Shown here piece by piece: positions 11,400 through 24,160 of a stretch of DNA of 64,000 nt (its first letter is position 1; each line of letters starts with the position of its first letter). A program made the translations under genes and the position numbers. Under the pieces are notes generated by a model that was not told where the DNA came from, did not search any database, and saw only the letters and a list, made by a program, of their open reading frames with translations. Source of the stretch: Epiperipatus broadwayi (taxonomy: Eukaryota > Onychophora > Udeonychophora > Euonychophora > Peripatidae). The stretch lies in the NCBI GenBank assembly GCA_028023455.1, contig JAQFVV010006200.1:6830506-6894505 (forward strand). The letters run 5' to 3'.

Positions 11400-13100
11400 T
11401 TACTTTTCATTGCAAATAAAAAAAAACTTTAATCCTGTGTTTACGTTATGTGGGGTGAATGGAAGCCTAAGTATATTTAATATTTTTTTCATAAGAAAAA
11501 AGACGGTTGAAGCGATTGATAATATCATGTGATTGTGTTTAAATAGAAAAGATGTATTAATCTTTAATTAAGTTCAAAGTTCAAATCTGGGATAAAAATC
11601 TTATGATAATCTCTGACTTAATAAATGATTAGTAACAATTATTAATATATTTATCTAAAGAAGATCTAGTCAAATGCATGATTGATAGAAATTTAACACT
11701 TTCAGATTAAAATGTAGTAATTGATAAATATTTAGCCATAGGCCTATCTCTTCTCTAGTTTTAATTTGCAAGCAAACCTTGATTAAACAATTAGATGAGA
11801 ACAACAACAAACCTATCATTAGATTTAAATATAATTATTCATTAATTATTACATATTTAATAAAATTAAATATATGGTTAGGCATAATTAAATACAATAC
11901 ATATGATAATTGTATAAAGTTTGATATATTTATGATATATATCTTTTATTGCTGGAGTATAAAGACGTTACTCAACTTTTTACTGGTTTATATGAAATAA
12001 AAGATAGATAGTAAGCACCACATTTAGCATTGTTAGCTGTTTTGAAGCCAAAAATAATTTCAAGTTCAGAGTTTTATTTTTTTATTGTTGATGTAGACAA
12101 TGTTTTTGATAATATACCAAATCTTTTCTTCACATTTCAATTATATTGAAGCAATCAGAAAACTTCCTTGATTAAGGTATTAACATTTTTCATAATCAAT
12201 ACCCTTTTGTAAAATAATTATTTTCATGGATTCTAGGCACTTTTGTGCAAACCAAGTTTTAATACTGGTAGCCTTTCATTAGTGCATTTACAAATTCGAG
12301 AAACTATCAAACTAGATCTCAAAGAAAATCAAACCTTGTATATTTTCCTTTCACTTGATGATTTTAATAGCAAATGGTATTTATTCTATTACATTGCTGT
12401 CACTTATTGTAAATTAGAATAAATAATAAACACTAGATGGTAATGCTTAGTAAATTTACATCTAATGCTATTCTATCCATATTTTCCTAGTAGTTTTTGA
12501 ATTATGAACTTCATCAACAATGATGTTGGACCTAGATCTAGTGTACCTGGAGCTTTTTGTAAAAGCTGCAGGCATATGATGATTTTTGGTTTTATAGAAA
12601 TACAATCCCTAAGATAATGATGTCTACAGTTGTTAAAAAAAATGAAGACTCCAAAAGTATATCATTGTTAAATTGGTATTAAAACCATATAACTATACAA
12701 GCAAGTTGGTTTAGATTCAAAACCTTTAAGTTGTTATTAAATTTCAGTGAGATAAGATGATAGTCCAAAAAGTGTAAAAAGCAGCCAATGAACAAAAGAT
12801 ATTGTAGATCCAAAAATTCAGGTGCAGTATAACCTTATTCAAGAGCTTCACATATGAAAGCTATAATTCAAAAACTAATCTAGAATATATAAAATAGCAT
12901 TTGACATAGATTTAATAAGATTTTATTAATTACTTAATCTTATAATAGATGGCAGAACTCAAATAGAATAAGAGAATTTGCTTCTGAATAATATGAATAC
13001 TGAAGTGTCTATATTCCATTTTATGTTTAATAGTTTCTTTAAAATCATGGATCAACAATATGAAATAATACTGTGGTAGCTCATTGATAACTTTAAGATT
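11400..13100 (+). other. Unassigned DNA with a faint reverse-transcriptase-like stretch
   Basis: Around 12080-12115 one frame reads VDVDNVFDNIP, which recalls the D----AFD--P block of reverse transcriptases. Near 12350 another reads SLDDF, recalling Y-DD. They lie in degraded DNA with many stops and the family is not identifiable. The open frame at 11779-12000 matches nothing I know. Chance similarity is quite possible. Confidence 0.2.
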
Positions 13101-13839
13101 CAGTATCCTTTACATATATAAAATAGAGGTTCATAAATAGTTAAAAAATAAATCAAAAAATAAAAGATAAAAGTAAAATATTTTTGTGCATCACAATAAG
13201 TATTTTTTTTTTTTAGAAATTAATTTAAAAATAAACTTCATGTTTTTCATTTATATTGTTAAAATATTTTTATTTGATAAAAAAAATATAAACATAAAAT
13301 GTGAGTTATTCATTTAAATTGTTTTATTATTATTTTTACTTTTTTTGAAAAAAATGTAAAAACAAACTCTTATCTTCTTTATTTAAACTTTATGTTCTCA
13401 GACCACTACACTTTATTCTAAGAAAGTGGTCAACTTACATAATTGTATGCTGTTGCATAAAATATTTGTGTTATTCAAATAATTGTTAGTAAAGAAACTG
13501 CATTGACATTTCTACATTAGAAACAACTATGTAACAATGTTGAATCCTAACAATCTTATGAGAAATGTGACTTGCCTTTGATGGGAAAAGAAATAAAAAT
13601 TCTAAGGGGAGTTTAGAGTAATGTTGCATTGTCTACATTATGGCTGCCAATTTTATTTTCTTAAAATAAAAAGAAAACAATTATTGGTGACAATCATTTT
13701 TATTAAAATTGTTTCTTTTTATTGTCATTTATATTGAATAACAAAAAAGAAATTTACTTAGAAAAAAATTGTAACTATTATTTTGGCCTTTAATATTATT
13801 ACTTTTATAAAAGTCAACAACACAATTTTTTTTCCTCGC

Positions 13840-14220
13840 TTTTTCAAAATCAAGTAAGAAATTAAAAAATTTAAAAAACGAATAATAAAAATAAAAATTT
13901 CAATCAAATTTATCAATTACAAGTAATAAGAGGTTGCACAAAATTGTACATTTAATTTATAAATTAATTTGTAAGTCAGTATTAAATACTATTATGAGAA
14001 ATTAAAATTAACATTAAATACATTCAATTGATCATTTTCTCAAAACCAAATAAAAAATTGAATAAACAAATAATACTAAAAGTTCAAAACAAACCTGTAA
14101 ATGAAAATTAATAAGATTTTAGATTGCACATTGAATTTATAAATTATGTAATATTACAAGAAATCACTTTTCAAAATCAAAAACATCTTAAATTTATTAA
14201 TTAGTTCTTCTAGTATTGTT
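13840..14220. repeat. Degenerate tandem repeat of AT-rich units
   Basis: A stretch starting TTTTTCAAAATCAAGTAAGA (about 13842) recurs in altered form at about 14036 (TTTCTCAAAACCAAATAAAA) and partly at about 14166. Each is followed by similar TTGCACA...AATTTATAAATTA and TATTA..AGAAAT blocks. This looks like two to three diverged copies of about 150-190 bp. Confidence 0.5.
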
Positions 14221-17060
14221 TCATGATATTGAATCACTTTTTAAAGATTCAATTAAACATCAAATGGAATGTAGATTTCCAAGTATAAGGATACTCTAAT
14301 TTGAATTGTAATTAATAAGACATTTTTTCTGAAAAATTATATCAAGTTAGTCATGACTTACAGAAAATTACTTGAATTCAGTATGTCATATTATATTTTA
14401 TATCACATGTTTATCATTAAGGTTTTAAGTCTACAAGTGACATTAAAGTAAATATTTTTAATATAGTCTGAAGACTTACTAATAATGTTTAGATAAATAA
14501 ACAAAAGTGTAATATTTTGAGTATATATATATTGTAATGGGATATATATATATATATTGAAACAGTAAGGTCTGCTTTGCAGATCTTCGTTTCACCTTTC
14601 CTTACCTATTTCCTACCCTCATACCTTAGTTTGACCCCAATCTATCGTAGTGTGTCTGCAATACGCTTATATACCGAAAATCCCGCCTAATTTTAAACCA
14701 CGAGTACAATGCTCATATTATATATATAAGTCATTCCAAAATAAATAAAAGATTATAGATTATGTATATGTTCACATAATTTTTATTTATTTAAAAGTAG
14801 GTTATATAAGTCGTAATTGCGCACACACTATGATATGCATTTTAAAACATATCAAAATTATAAATTGTTAAAGTTATTTTGTTTGAATCTATTTACAAAT
14901 ATATTACTGTCGTAATATATTTTGATTTAAAATAAAAATCATTTAGTAAATATTCGTTTAGTAAATAGATTCAAATATTGCAATTTAAAAAGTAAAATCA
15001 TTTTCTTTAATTTAATAAAAGTTATTCCAAATATTTCTGTTAAAATAAATGAGGGACAATAGTTTAATTATTTCAAGTTGTAATTAGTTAATGTTATATA
15101 AGTTTATCTAAAAACAGCAGATGTCCACTTAAGGTTTTCTTTAATTAATAAAAGTAATTTTTAATTAAATCTAGTTTGTAATTTGAATGTCGACAGGGAA
15201 AGTAACAAAAGAAATTAATTAATGTTGAATTCCTTTAGACATTCGGATAGATTTAATTACAGCTGATAAGTCCGATATATTTTTGTAATGCTCCAGCGCA
15301 GTTCTATTGTTAATGTCTACTATAAAAAGAAGGGTTTTCTTTTGTTCTCCAGTTTTCTTCTAATGTTTCTAAGAGAAATCATTCTGAGTTCTATTCTAGT
15401 AATTTGTAAATCTTGACATGACAGGGTAGAGTGCGAGAAGGCTATTTCTCTCCGGAATGGTCATCTGCTGCCGTAGACCATCGGAAGTTATCACACAGGG
15501 AACCCCGGAACTGCTGCTGCTGCTGCCAAAAATATGAACATTTCCAGATTTTGCTGTTAAATTATATAAAAACCTGCCGACCATCAATCTGCCTAAAAAT
15601 GCTTCTCCAGAGGTAACCCTAACTTAACCCAAGAGCTCTTGTGATTCCTAACTAATATGCTATAGCTATTCTAAATTGTTTTCCTTTTATTTCACATAAC
15701 TTTATTATGTACTTCTTTAAAGTGTTCAAATATAATCAACCGTTTTGCTCTATCCTTGGGTTAATATTTTCTATTTATAAAGCTTTCTTTTATTTTATTA
15801 TGATAATGTGTCAGAATCGTCTTTGACCGAGTGAACTATTCCCTTTATTGAAAGTAAGACGTCGCTATTAAGGCATATTTTAAATTTATAATTTTCCAAT
15901 TTTATTATCTTGCAAATCACTCGTTCAAGGGTGATTCTTTTTTTTAATATATAATATAATCACATAGTTTAAAATCTACATGTTATTGATTTTAATCTAA
16001 TATGAGAGTATGTGTGAGTCAATGATTAAATGTGTCCCCAAATGCATGATTGCATATATAAAACTATACTTACTTTTCAAACCCGCAAGCATGCATTTTC
16101 CTATTTTAATTACCATGTTCTACTTTAATTACAAAGTTCATCATTGATGTCGAGAATGTGCGGAACCTTTTAAATGAATTTTTGGGAATTTGATTGGGCA
16201 TTTCTCTTAATCCAAGTAAAACCCATTTAGATGTTTTATATACACTAGTCTCGTATTGCTGGTAAATGAATTGGTTGTTGAGACCACTTTGTTTTACTTT
16301 TCCAAGGATTCTTTATACGGCCAAAGTCCATTCTCTTTGCGATTTCCAGGCAGAGTGTGTCCCCAAGTGACACACCTGGGAATTAAACGCAATCGTCACC
16401 CAGTCGCTAAGTTTTGGTTGTTCATCAAAATACTTTCCTACGGGTAAGCGGCAAGACGCCCTCCATAATCATTCCGGATATTCGATATTGTTTTATTTTA
16501 TATTTATTTTACAAAGCATCCATGACTTAAATGTGTCACACCCTCCAACTTTAATAAATTCATTATCAGCAATACTGACCTCCGAATGTAACTTTATTAT
16601 TATTATTCTCAAATAAATGCTTTGGTCACGTTCCCACTTTGTTGCTTAGTAAGCTTTTGTCTGTGCTATTCTCGAAATCAATAAATATTTTAGAACACTT
16701 AATTTCAAATATTTTCTTAAACTTGTATAATTACTCAAAGCACCTCGCACATGTTCTTATCTCTTCAAGCACATTATCATAATGCTATTAGCCCGAGGAA
16801 TAGAATATATCACTTTGCTTTAAAACCTTTTGTCATTTATTGAAATATAATGCCAACAATTATTTAATATGCGTCCCTGTCTCATATAAGCAGACAGTGG
16901 TGTTATATATATAATTTATATGAATAAATTTTGTGAAATTATTTAAAACTAAATTTGATCTCTTATTTTGTATTTTCTGCATTTCTTTTGTAAATCCATA
17001 GACGTTAATTAGCCACCCAAACTTCTTTTAATATAGAGTCTTTTGTTTCTCCCTGACCAC
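14221..17060. other. Long unassigned stretch, locally less AT-rich
   Basis: Between about 15,200 and 17,060 the base composition is more mixed than in the surroundings. Overlapping short frames occur on both strands at 15,396-15,616, and one at 16,256-16,447 (+). None shows a domain I know. A CTG run at about 15,512-15,526 creates the Ser-rich or Cys-rich stretch. This could be unique host DNA such as an intron, intergenic sequence or a small exon. TATATA runs lie at 14,521-14,560. Confidence 0.4.
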
Positions 17061-19349
17061 CAGGCACCGGTCAAAGGTCATACTAGTAGTGGCATCAGAT
17101 GCGTTGTCACGTAGATGGCACTGTGAAATTTGGGCTTTAGATTCGAACTTAGTATATCTAGAAGGCAACCCCTCCTAGAATGTTCAGTTTCATGTCTGGG
17201 GTTTGAATTCTGCAGTGTGTTAGCGAGATAGACGATTCTGACTGTTACAATATATATGCGTTTCATTTTAATGCTAATACATAATGTTTTGTAAATATCT
17301 AATACTGAATTAAAAACACACACATTCAAAATGCACAAATAACGAATTATTTATTTATTAATGTTTAATTTAAATATTAAAATAAGCTTTAAAAAAATTA
17401 TAGAATTGAAACAAAGATTCTAGTGTTTGAATAGAATATAATAAAAAACCTTTTGATTTTAAAAATAACGAGAGTTTTAATCTTAAAAATAAAAATTACA
17501 AACAGATCCTTAAGGCAAAATGACAATTAAAAAAATGATTATGAAATAGATAAGAGTTCCCGTCCAGAGATAGAGACACAGACCTCAGTGGAAAACCCAA
17601 AATCTTACCTTGGACACAAACCCAATAAACCAATAAAATATAGACATGAAGTATGTTTGATGAATCCTGCATTCCAGAGATAAGGTGCCTGAGGACTATA
17701 AAAGGAAAATCCAAAACAATAATTAGGGTTAGAGAGAGAATCAGAAAATTAAAGTTTTGAATTCATCCATATAAAAATAATTTTAAAAGTTATCGCCATC
17801 ACCAAACAAATGTAATTAGCTTCATCGTGCTTCCTTCAGTGCAGCCGGTCGAAGGCATGGATCTTGTATAAATTCAGATCTTCATCATGAAGGAATAAGC
17901 CCGGAGAAAGAAAGGAAAGTATACATTTTAAACAAAAAACATTATAAACTCTTAATTTAAAATCTCAGAACTTTATTTTCCTTTAAAGATGAATTATAGA
18001 CTTTCTCTCTTGATCAAATCTGAACTCTATTTTTATAAACTTTAAAATGTTAAGACTTATCTAAAATTGAAACGTAATCTTTTTTTTTTTTTAATGTGTT
18101 ATATGTTTTCAATTATGTTAAGTGTAAGATCTGTTTGTAATAGGGTAGGGGTTTGCGATTGCAAACTTAAATTTAAAAATAAAAACACATGGTTATTTGT
18201 GCATTATTAAATTTAAAAGAAAAGTAGGTTATATAATATTTGTAGTAAAAAAATAAGTTAAATATAATGCTCATTTTAAAATGATTTTAGAACTGTAAAC
18301 TAAATATTTTATTTTTATTAAATAAATAAAATAATTTAAATGTTAGTTGAGTATAGATGGCTGCTAGACTAGTTTAAATATATGTTAAAGGGGTTTTGAT
18401 TTCGGACTATTTGTTTCGTAGTTGTGTCAATGCTGGTGGAGAGATATATAGACATTTATACCAATGTAATGTGAAGTGTGTTAGCACCTAGGGTGACAAG
18501 TCCAACTGAATGCATGACCCCAAAGAGAGGTAGTCATATCGTTGAAATGGATGCAGACGTATTTCCTGCACCATTGACCCATTCCAGTTCTATGGATTGA
18601 GAAGATAAGTCGGCAAGATAAGACCACTCTCCCATCCATACTTAGCATTTTCTTTTTATTATATGCATGATTCCTTCTCCAGATAGAAGTACATTCCTAT
18701 ACTGGTTGAAGCTCATGTTTTGTCCAATAATATCATGCTGTTCAGATGCACATTCCTGTTGGCGTGATTCTATGCTAACATGTTCACATTGCATTGGTTG
18801 CTGATATATATCTGAAAGCAAGCGTTGGTGTGGCTGCGGATTTTTTTAGCCTGGAATCAAATGTTTGAAAATCTTTTAAGTGCATCGTCTGGGTAGCTCA
18901 TCTAGACTCAACATTTCTAAGATTGAAAATAAAAGTTAAAACAAATAAAAATAATAGTAAATAATAATGAAACATAAAATATAATTTTTTCTTATGTAAT
19001 AATTTTAAAGTTTGTGTGTTATTACTTATATAGATGTAAATAAAATCTTTTTTGTGTTATTAATACTGACAGTGATTGCTTTTATTATTATTTATTAAAA
19101 GAAATATATTTAATAAATATTTTAAACCTCTGCTACTTTATGAGCTAGTGACTAGGGCTGGCAATCGTGATCTTATCAGCGCATATCTGACTACTTTAAA
19201 AATTTTCTAGGTTTAAATGCCTAGATGGCATCCTTGTCAGCAGCTACGGTAAGACTGGATAACTTCACATCTTCACCGACCGTTATAATATATATATATC
19301 ATTATTAATTTTAAATTTATTTCCAATTAACATTAGCTACTTGAGGAAT
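17061..19349. other. Unassigned DNA with possible decayed SINE pieces
   Basis: Stretches such as 17,140-17,215 and 19,140-19,280 contain B-box-like strings (TAGATTCGAAC, GGTTTGAATTC) without a full tRNA-like fold. Frames at 17,078-17,338 and 17,496-17,714 (minus) show no known family. Confidence 0.35.
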
Positions 19350-19708
19350 AATTTTCCTAAAGTTATGTGATGATGGTATATTAGATGTGATAATATGTTG
19401 GACTATTTCTATCATCTATAAGTAAATATTGAATGCATAGAAAATTTTAAACTTTTTCAAATACAAACAACTTGTTAGTAATAACACACAAATACACAAC
19501 GGAGGCTAGTAATTACACAATGTTTCAAGTAGTATTCTCCCCTTTTTTTCAGGTGTTGCTGGCCTGACCAGTGACAGTAGTTACATAGAAATTGAACTCA
19601 CACCTTTAAATTCTCAAATATCAAATTTAAGATAAATGCTGTAACTAACTGAGTGATCCTGTAGGTAGTAGTCATATCGTATCCTCCCAAGCCTTTCAAT
19701 TTTATTTT
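19350..19708 (-). repeat. Penelope terminal repeat, downstream copy
   Basis: Shares GATGATGGTATATTAGATGTGATAA, TTGGACTATTT, AATTACACAATGTTT and the CAGGTGTTGCTGGCCTGACCA block with the copy at 21945-22325. On the minus strand it holds a tRNA-like part (A-box CAGTTAGTTACAGC). It then has a hammerhead-like motif reading CTGAAAA (19546-19552) to GAAAC (19522-19526). Confidence 0.75.
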
Positions 19709-19719
19709 TTTCAAAAGCA

Positions 19720-21945
19720 AGGTTAATTAGAGGTTTTTTAATTTTTGTTTAAAAGCAAGGTTAATTAGAGGCTTCCATATATTATGTATTGCCACACTAG
19801 GTTGTGTTTTAGGATTTTTTACCACTGTCATATAAGCAAGATCCTTGAATTTTCTTCTTTGCACAGATTCTTCTTTATATAACATTTTTGTATTTTCCCA
19901 ATTAAACATAGGGTAATTAAATCATACATGGTCTGCTACTGTAGATACATCTATTCTTTCTCCTTTAACCATTAGTTTGTGATCTTTCAATTGCTGTTCA
20001 ACAGGGTGACAGATCTCACCAATATATTTCCTTCCACATTCATATGATATCTTTCGTAAATGTAGTTTTTGTTCTTCAGCATTTCCAGTTTATGCTTGGT
20101 AGAAGTAAGAATTTCTTCAAGTGTGGTATGGCTTTGGAAAGCTGCTCTAATGTTATATTGACTGATTTTCTTTAATTCACCTGCCATTTTTAGTACGTAT
20201 AGATACACTACAGTAGCAATAATTGTTTTTTTTCTTTTGGTGTCTTTTTTTATTGTCTATTAAAGGTTTCCTTGATAATGGCTACTGGATAAGCATTCTT
20301 CATGAGAGTTTTTCCATGTGAATCTTTGCATTTTCCAAATTACTTGTTTCAGAACAAACTTCCTTTGCTCTGTTCTATAGTGATAGTATAATTCCATGTT
20401 TAGTGCTTCTGGTATGATTGGATGTATATGCTAAGTATTTTACAGTCTGTTCTGGTTTGCTATACACTGTTGTTTTTACTTTAATCCAAAGGAGGTTTGT
20501 CATAAGATTATATAAGACTTTTTTTCTTGTTCTGATTCCATTGTGAATTTAATTGAAGGAGATATGTTATTGATATGCATCCAAAATGACTGTAATTGCA
20601 CATCACCATATGGCCATACCATAAACATATCACAACTTGTGACTTTAAGTGAACATGGAATAGTATTTATGGTGGAGGTTTTCAAATTCTTCTATGTAAA
20701 TGTTGCTCAGCAAGTGATGATCCCATGGCCATCCCTTGATTTTGTTGGAAGAATTCTGAGTTATATTGAAAGTACATTGTTTTTATGCAGAATGTTAATA
20801 ATTTCTTTATACTATCAATAGATAGACTATTATCTCCATACACATTTTCCTTACAATAGACAATGCCTCATTCACATGGTACATTTGTAAATAGACATTC
20901 CATGTCAAAGCTTACCAATTTGTCATTTGTTTCCATTTTCATGTTCCTGACTTTCTACAAGTGTTTAGAATCTCTGGCGAAGGCTAAGAACTATCAACAA
21001 ATTTTGACATGATGAAATTTCTAGAACTAACAATAGACCTTAATGGAAGGTTGTCTTTATGGATTTTAGGTAGTCCATACAGGTGAGGAATTTTACTAAA
21101 ATATGAAGTTAATTTCCTTTTTTCTGAATCACCGAAATACCTGTGATGCTTCCAGAGTAATGCTTGTAATTTTATCTCTGTATTTGGAATTGAATTTTTT
21201 GCTATTATTTATCTGTATAGGCCTACTGTGAGAAATCCTTCTATTTTGTTATCATAATCAGTTTTATCCATTATAACTGTAGCATGATCTTTATATTCTG
21301 CTTGAGAGATTTAATAGTTTTCCTCTCATCACATGAAATGTTTGGTTTCTGCTTCTGCATTTGATGTTCTAAATGGCTGCTATTATATCTAATAATGGAA
21401 CAGTAGATGGTATAATGGTGAAGTTCAAACCTTTTCTATTTTCCAAGAACAGATCATTTAGCATCAGAAAGGTATTCAGAACTAAGATTTTTTTACTGAC
21501 AAAGCTGATAAACTAGTTGTAATATGACTTTTGACTTGCTTATTTAGACTTTACAAGCTTCTTCTTCTGACATTCTTTTAGCCTTCCATGTAATTTATAA
21601 TATGATCTTTTAACTGCTTGACAAATTCTTGAGAAATCTTCATCAGTATGATTTTATTTTTTAGAAAACATTTCATATTTTTAATGGAATGCAAGGCTTG
21701 CTCTTTGGAAAACTGTTGAACATTTATTCTTTCTTTCAATAAGGCCTCATTCACTCTCTGAATAATTATCTCAGCTCTCTTGGAGGAAATGTATTTTATT
21801 TGCAAACCCATAAAAATAATCCTTCCAATTTACTTTTACATAAGAAGGTTAAATGATTTTCTACTTTAACCAGTTTTAGACATAAATTTTTCATAATGTC
21901 TAAACTTCAACATAGCATTGGGTCCATATTGATACTTAATATTTG
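19720..21945 (-). pseudogene. Penelope-like reverse transcriptase with GIY-YIG endonuclease, broken
   Basis: Reading from the high-coordinate end, a frame at 21578-21811 (KRAEIIIQRVN region) is probably N-terminal to the RT. The RT motif GMAMGSSLA lies at about 20705-20737, where the Penelope family has G-PMGSPLS. A later frame at 20500-20685 has a degenerate VDD-like CDMFMVW block followed by HINNISPSIKFTME, typical of the Penelope RT palm region. Frames at 19987-20208 and 19727-19909 give the C-terminus: KYIGEICHPVEQQLKDHK at about 19980-20031 is the YIG half of a GIY-YIG nuclease, and the Q-S--I---W-PLI ending follows. Stops and frameshifts separate these parts. The nuclease would nick target DNA and the RT would copy the element RNA. 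Confidence 0.8.
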
Positions 21946-22325
21946 CCTGAAGGTTTATGATGATGGTATATTAGATGTGATAAAATGTTGGACTATTTCC
22001 ATCATCTATCAGTAAATTTTATTTAAACTTTTCAACTAACAACATCTTGTTAGTCGTAACACACAAATAGACAACATAAGATAGAAATTACACAATGTTT
22101 TGAGTATTATTTATTATTCTCCACTCTTCTTCAGGCGTTGCTAGCCTGACCAATAACAGTATTTGCATAAGAGTAGAATTTGCACCCTTAGATTCTTGAA
22201 TATTGAATCTAAGGCATACACTCTAACCATCTGAGTTATTCTGTCAAAAGTAACAGATAGTAGAAATTTCATATATTCATATATGAGGGTTGATTCAAAT
22301 CCTTCTGAGTCCTTCAATTTTTCTT
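21945..22325 (-). repeat. Penelope terminal repeat, upstream copy with tRNA-like and hammerhead-like parts
   Basis: On the minus strand, in order, there is an A-box-like CAGATGGTTAGAGTG, a 10-bp stem CCTTAGATTC/GAATCTAAGG, a weak B box, and GGTCAGGCTAGCAACGC. The hammerhead-like core follows: CTGAAGA (22130-22136), a GAGT/ACTC stem (22125-22128 with 22104-22107) and AAAAC (22099-22103) where GAAAC is expected. The tRNA-like part might act as a pol III promoter. Hammerhead motifs in Penelope terminal repeats are known from other animals. Confidence 0.65.
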
Positions 22326-22366
22326 CTTCATATAATCAATATTTATTTATAGATGATGGAAATAGT

Positions 22367-22832
22367 CCAACATATCAACAAATACAATATATCTGATATT
22401 TAAAATAAGATGTGAATATATATATATATTTTATAAGTCATTAGAGAGAGAAAAACAATTTTTTAATGAAATATGATCTTTTTATAGGATAAAATTTATT
22501 ATGGAAAAATACTTCAGTCTATGTTTAAGTATTTTTTTTTATAAATTAATTTTTTTTTTTTTGAGGTTTAATTTAAAAAACCTTAAAGTAAGCAAATAGT
22601 GTAACATGTTAAAATTTCAAAGCTCATATTTCAATTAATAATCAAAACATGTATAACCTTGTAATAAAACTGTTTTGACTTTTACTTATATATAACAAAT
22701 AAACAATGTAAAATTGATATTTAAATAGCAAAATAAATTAATGTCTGAAATATTATTTTGTAGGATTTTCAATAAATGCAAGGGATCACTGACACATATA
22801 TTTAAACTAATAATTTAGCGATTGATAATTTA
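22367..22832. other. AT-rich spacer
   Basis: Poly-T and TATA runs only. Confidence 0.5.
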
Positions 22833-22849
22833 TTAAATTATTTAGTAAA

Positions 22850-23257
22850 TATTAATTCTTATTAAGCGCGATGTCAGCACGTAATACTTATATAAGGCTA
22901 AAACCTTAGTACATGCGCCTTGAGTGCTGACATCGCACTTAATAAGAATTAATATTTACAACTTTAAATTGATTCAAAATATTTTTAAATTTAATATCTG
23001 AATATTGACTCGTTGTAAATCGAAAGATTTCGCGAATGTTAATGTTTAATAAAAATAGTGGATTTAATCAGTGAAGAATTTATTAGCTTCATGCTCCCAA
23101 ATCAAAATGCTTTAGATTTGCCTATATAATTAAGAAAAATAGGTTAGAGATAAGAGGGTCCCTCTTATCTTTATAAAGTCGAATCTCGCGTTATGATTTG
23201 TAGAGGTCTCTCTTGCTAAAATTAAGCACTCAAGGCGCATGCACTAAGGTTTTAGCC
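22850..23257. repeat. Foldback repeat, family F, copy 1, with perfect 17-bp flanking repeats
   Basis: The exact 17-mer TTAAATTATTTAGTAAA flanks the element at 22833-22849 and 23258-23274. Inside are two nested inverted pairs. ATATTAATTCTTATTAAGCG...GCAC pairs with its mirror ending at about 22960. GGCTAAAACCTTAGTACATG (22895) pairs with the mirror at 23227-23262. The middle part (AAAGATTTCGCGAATGTTAA, then GTGGATTTAATCAGTGA and CTTCATGCTC) is shared with the repeat at 41560-41830 (inverted) and in weaker form with family D at 44420-44500. No protein is encoded. Confidence 0.8.
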
Positions 23258-23284
23258 TTAAATTATTTAGTAAAAATTACTTTA

Positions 23285-23345
23285 TTATTTCTTGGAGAGT
23301 GGTGGGTGGTGTGAAAGTCTGTGCTCATACACCCTATATATTTTA
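23285..23345 (+). repeat. Family-C repeat fragment
   Basis: GAGAGTGGTGGGTGGTGTGAAAGTCTGTGCTCATACACCC matches the 3' parts of the copies at 46530 and 53335. Confidence 0.55.
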
Positions 23346-23561
23346 TTATTTCTTATTAATTAGCCTTTTCCATAATACATTTTAATATAACTACAATTTT
23401 TTGTTATGATTATTTTATGGTCATAAAACATGTGTGTCCATGTATTGATGGTATTAGAAGTAATGTTAAATATTACATTAATTTCTGACAAATGTTCAGC
23501 ATTATACTTTTTCTCTGTATATACTTAACATATTGACAAAATTCCATTCATCAGATAGGGT

Positions 23562-23581
23562 TATCTCTCTCTCTCTCTCTA
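23562..23581. repeat. (CT)n microsatellite
   Basis: About ten CT units, followed by TATA-rich sequence. Confidence 0.85.
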
Positions 23582-23737
23582 TAATATATATTTAATACTG
23601 GTAGAGTTATCAAGTTATATATATATATTTAATAAAGAGCAAATATTTCTAAACAAGCTTATTTTATTTATTTATTTTTTTATATGATAAGTGCTATAAG
23701 AGAAAGAATTCAAAACTTTATCTATGATTGACCCCAC

Positions 23738-23835
23738 CCCCAGTCCGATTTTGAGCTATGGCTCTCTTCAGTGAGGAGATAGGACATCAGATTCAAAAAT
23801 ATACACTCTAACCAAGCATTTATCTAATACTTAAC
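23738..23835 (-). repeat. tRNA-like SINE or Penelope-repeat fragment
   Basis: The minus strand reads CTTGGTTAGAGTGTATA, an A-box-like string also found in the Penelope terminal repeat. A CTCACTGAAGAGAGCC-type block follows. Confidence 0.4.
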
Positions 23836-24005
23836 TATTAAGAAGATCTGAAATTTTTGGCATTTAATGTCTTCAAATTCAGCTCTCCAACTGAAATAGC
23901 TATATGGGTCTGAAATAAATTCAGATAATGCATATATTAATAGCCTTGGCAATTTAATATAGCCAAAGCTTTAATAACCAATATATATATATACAAAAGG
24001 AGGCT

Positions 24006-24160
24006 ATGAATTAAAAAAAACTCTAAATGTAAAACAAAGGATCAAGAATAGAATGAATACATATTCCTGGTGCTCTGATATTTATAAGCATATCCTTGTC
24101 AACATTGTTGATCCTTTGGTCATTCTTTGTTTAACATTTAGAGTGCCTTTAATTCATAGT
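24006..24160. repeat. Foldback repeat
   Basis: CTATGAATTAAAAAAAACTC and the following TAAATGTAAAACAAAGGATCAA (24006-24048) pair with the mirrored sequence at 24108-24160 across a loop of about 60 bases. The right arm has a small insertion (GGTCATTC). Confidence 0.75.

Larger units (their letters stand above)
19350..22325 (-). mobile_element. Penelope-like retroelement with direct terminal repeats
   Basis: The decayed coding region on the minus strand has Penelope-type reverse-transcriptase motifs and a GIY-YIG endonuclease tail. It is bracketed by two similar direct repeats (about 19350-19708 and 21945-22325), as in Penelope elements, whose terminal repeats are not true retroviral LTRs. Both repeats contain a tRNA-like segment and a hammerhead-like motif. 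Just outside the right repeat, 22338-22366 carries an inverted copy of the TTGGACTATTTCCATCATCT block found at 21988. A 21-bp duplication (AAAGCAAGGTTAATTAGAGG core) near 19,713 and 19,750 lies beside the left repeat. Repeat divergence and broken frames show an old, dead copy. Confidence 0.8.

Noticed and set aside
15396-15616. Overlapping frames on both strands (Ser-run on minus, Cys-run on plus), possibly an exon
   Set aside because: The runs come from a CTG microsatellite. No domain is recognisable and splice signals are not decisive.
21975-22010. Second hammerhead candidate with CTGATAGATGATGGAAATAG (minus strand)
   Set aside because: The spacing between CTGAT and GGAAA leaves no helix II and the CUGANGA core is broken. 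The conserved TCCATCATC block is more likely an end sequence of the repeat.
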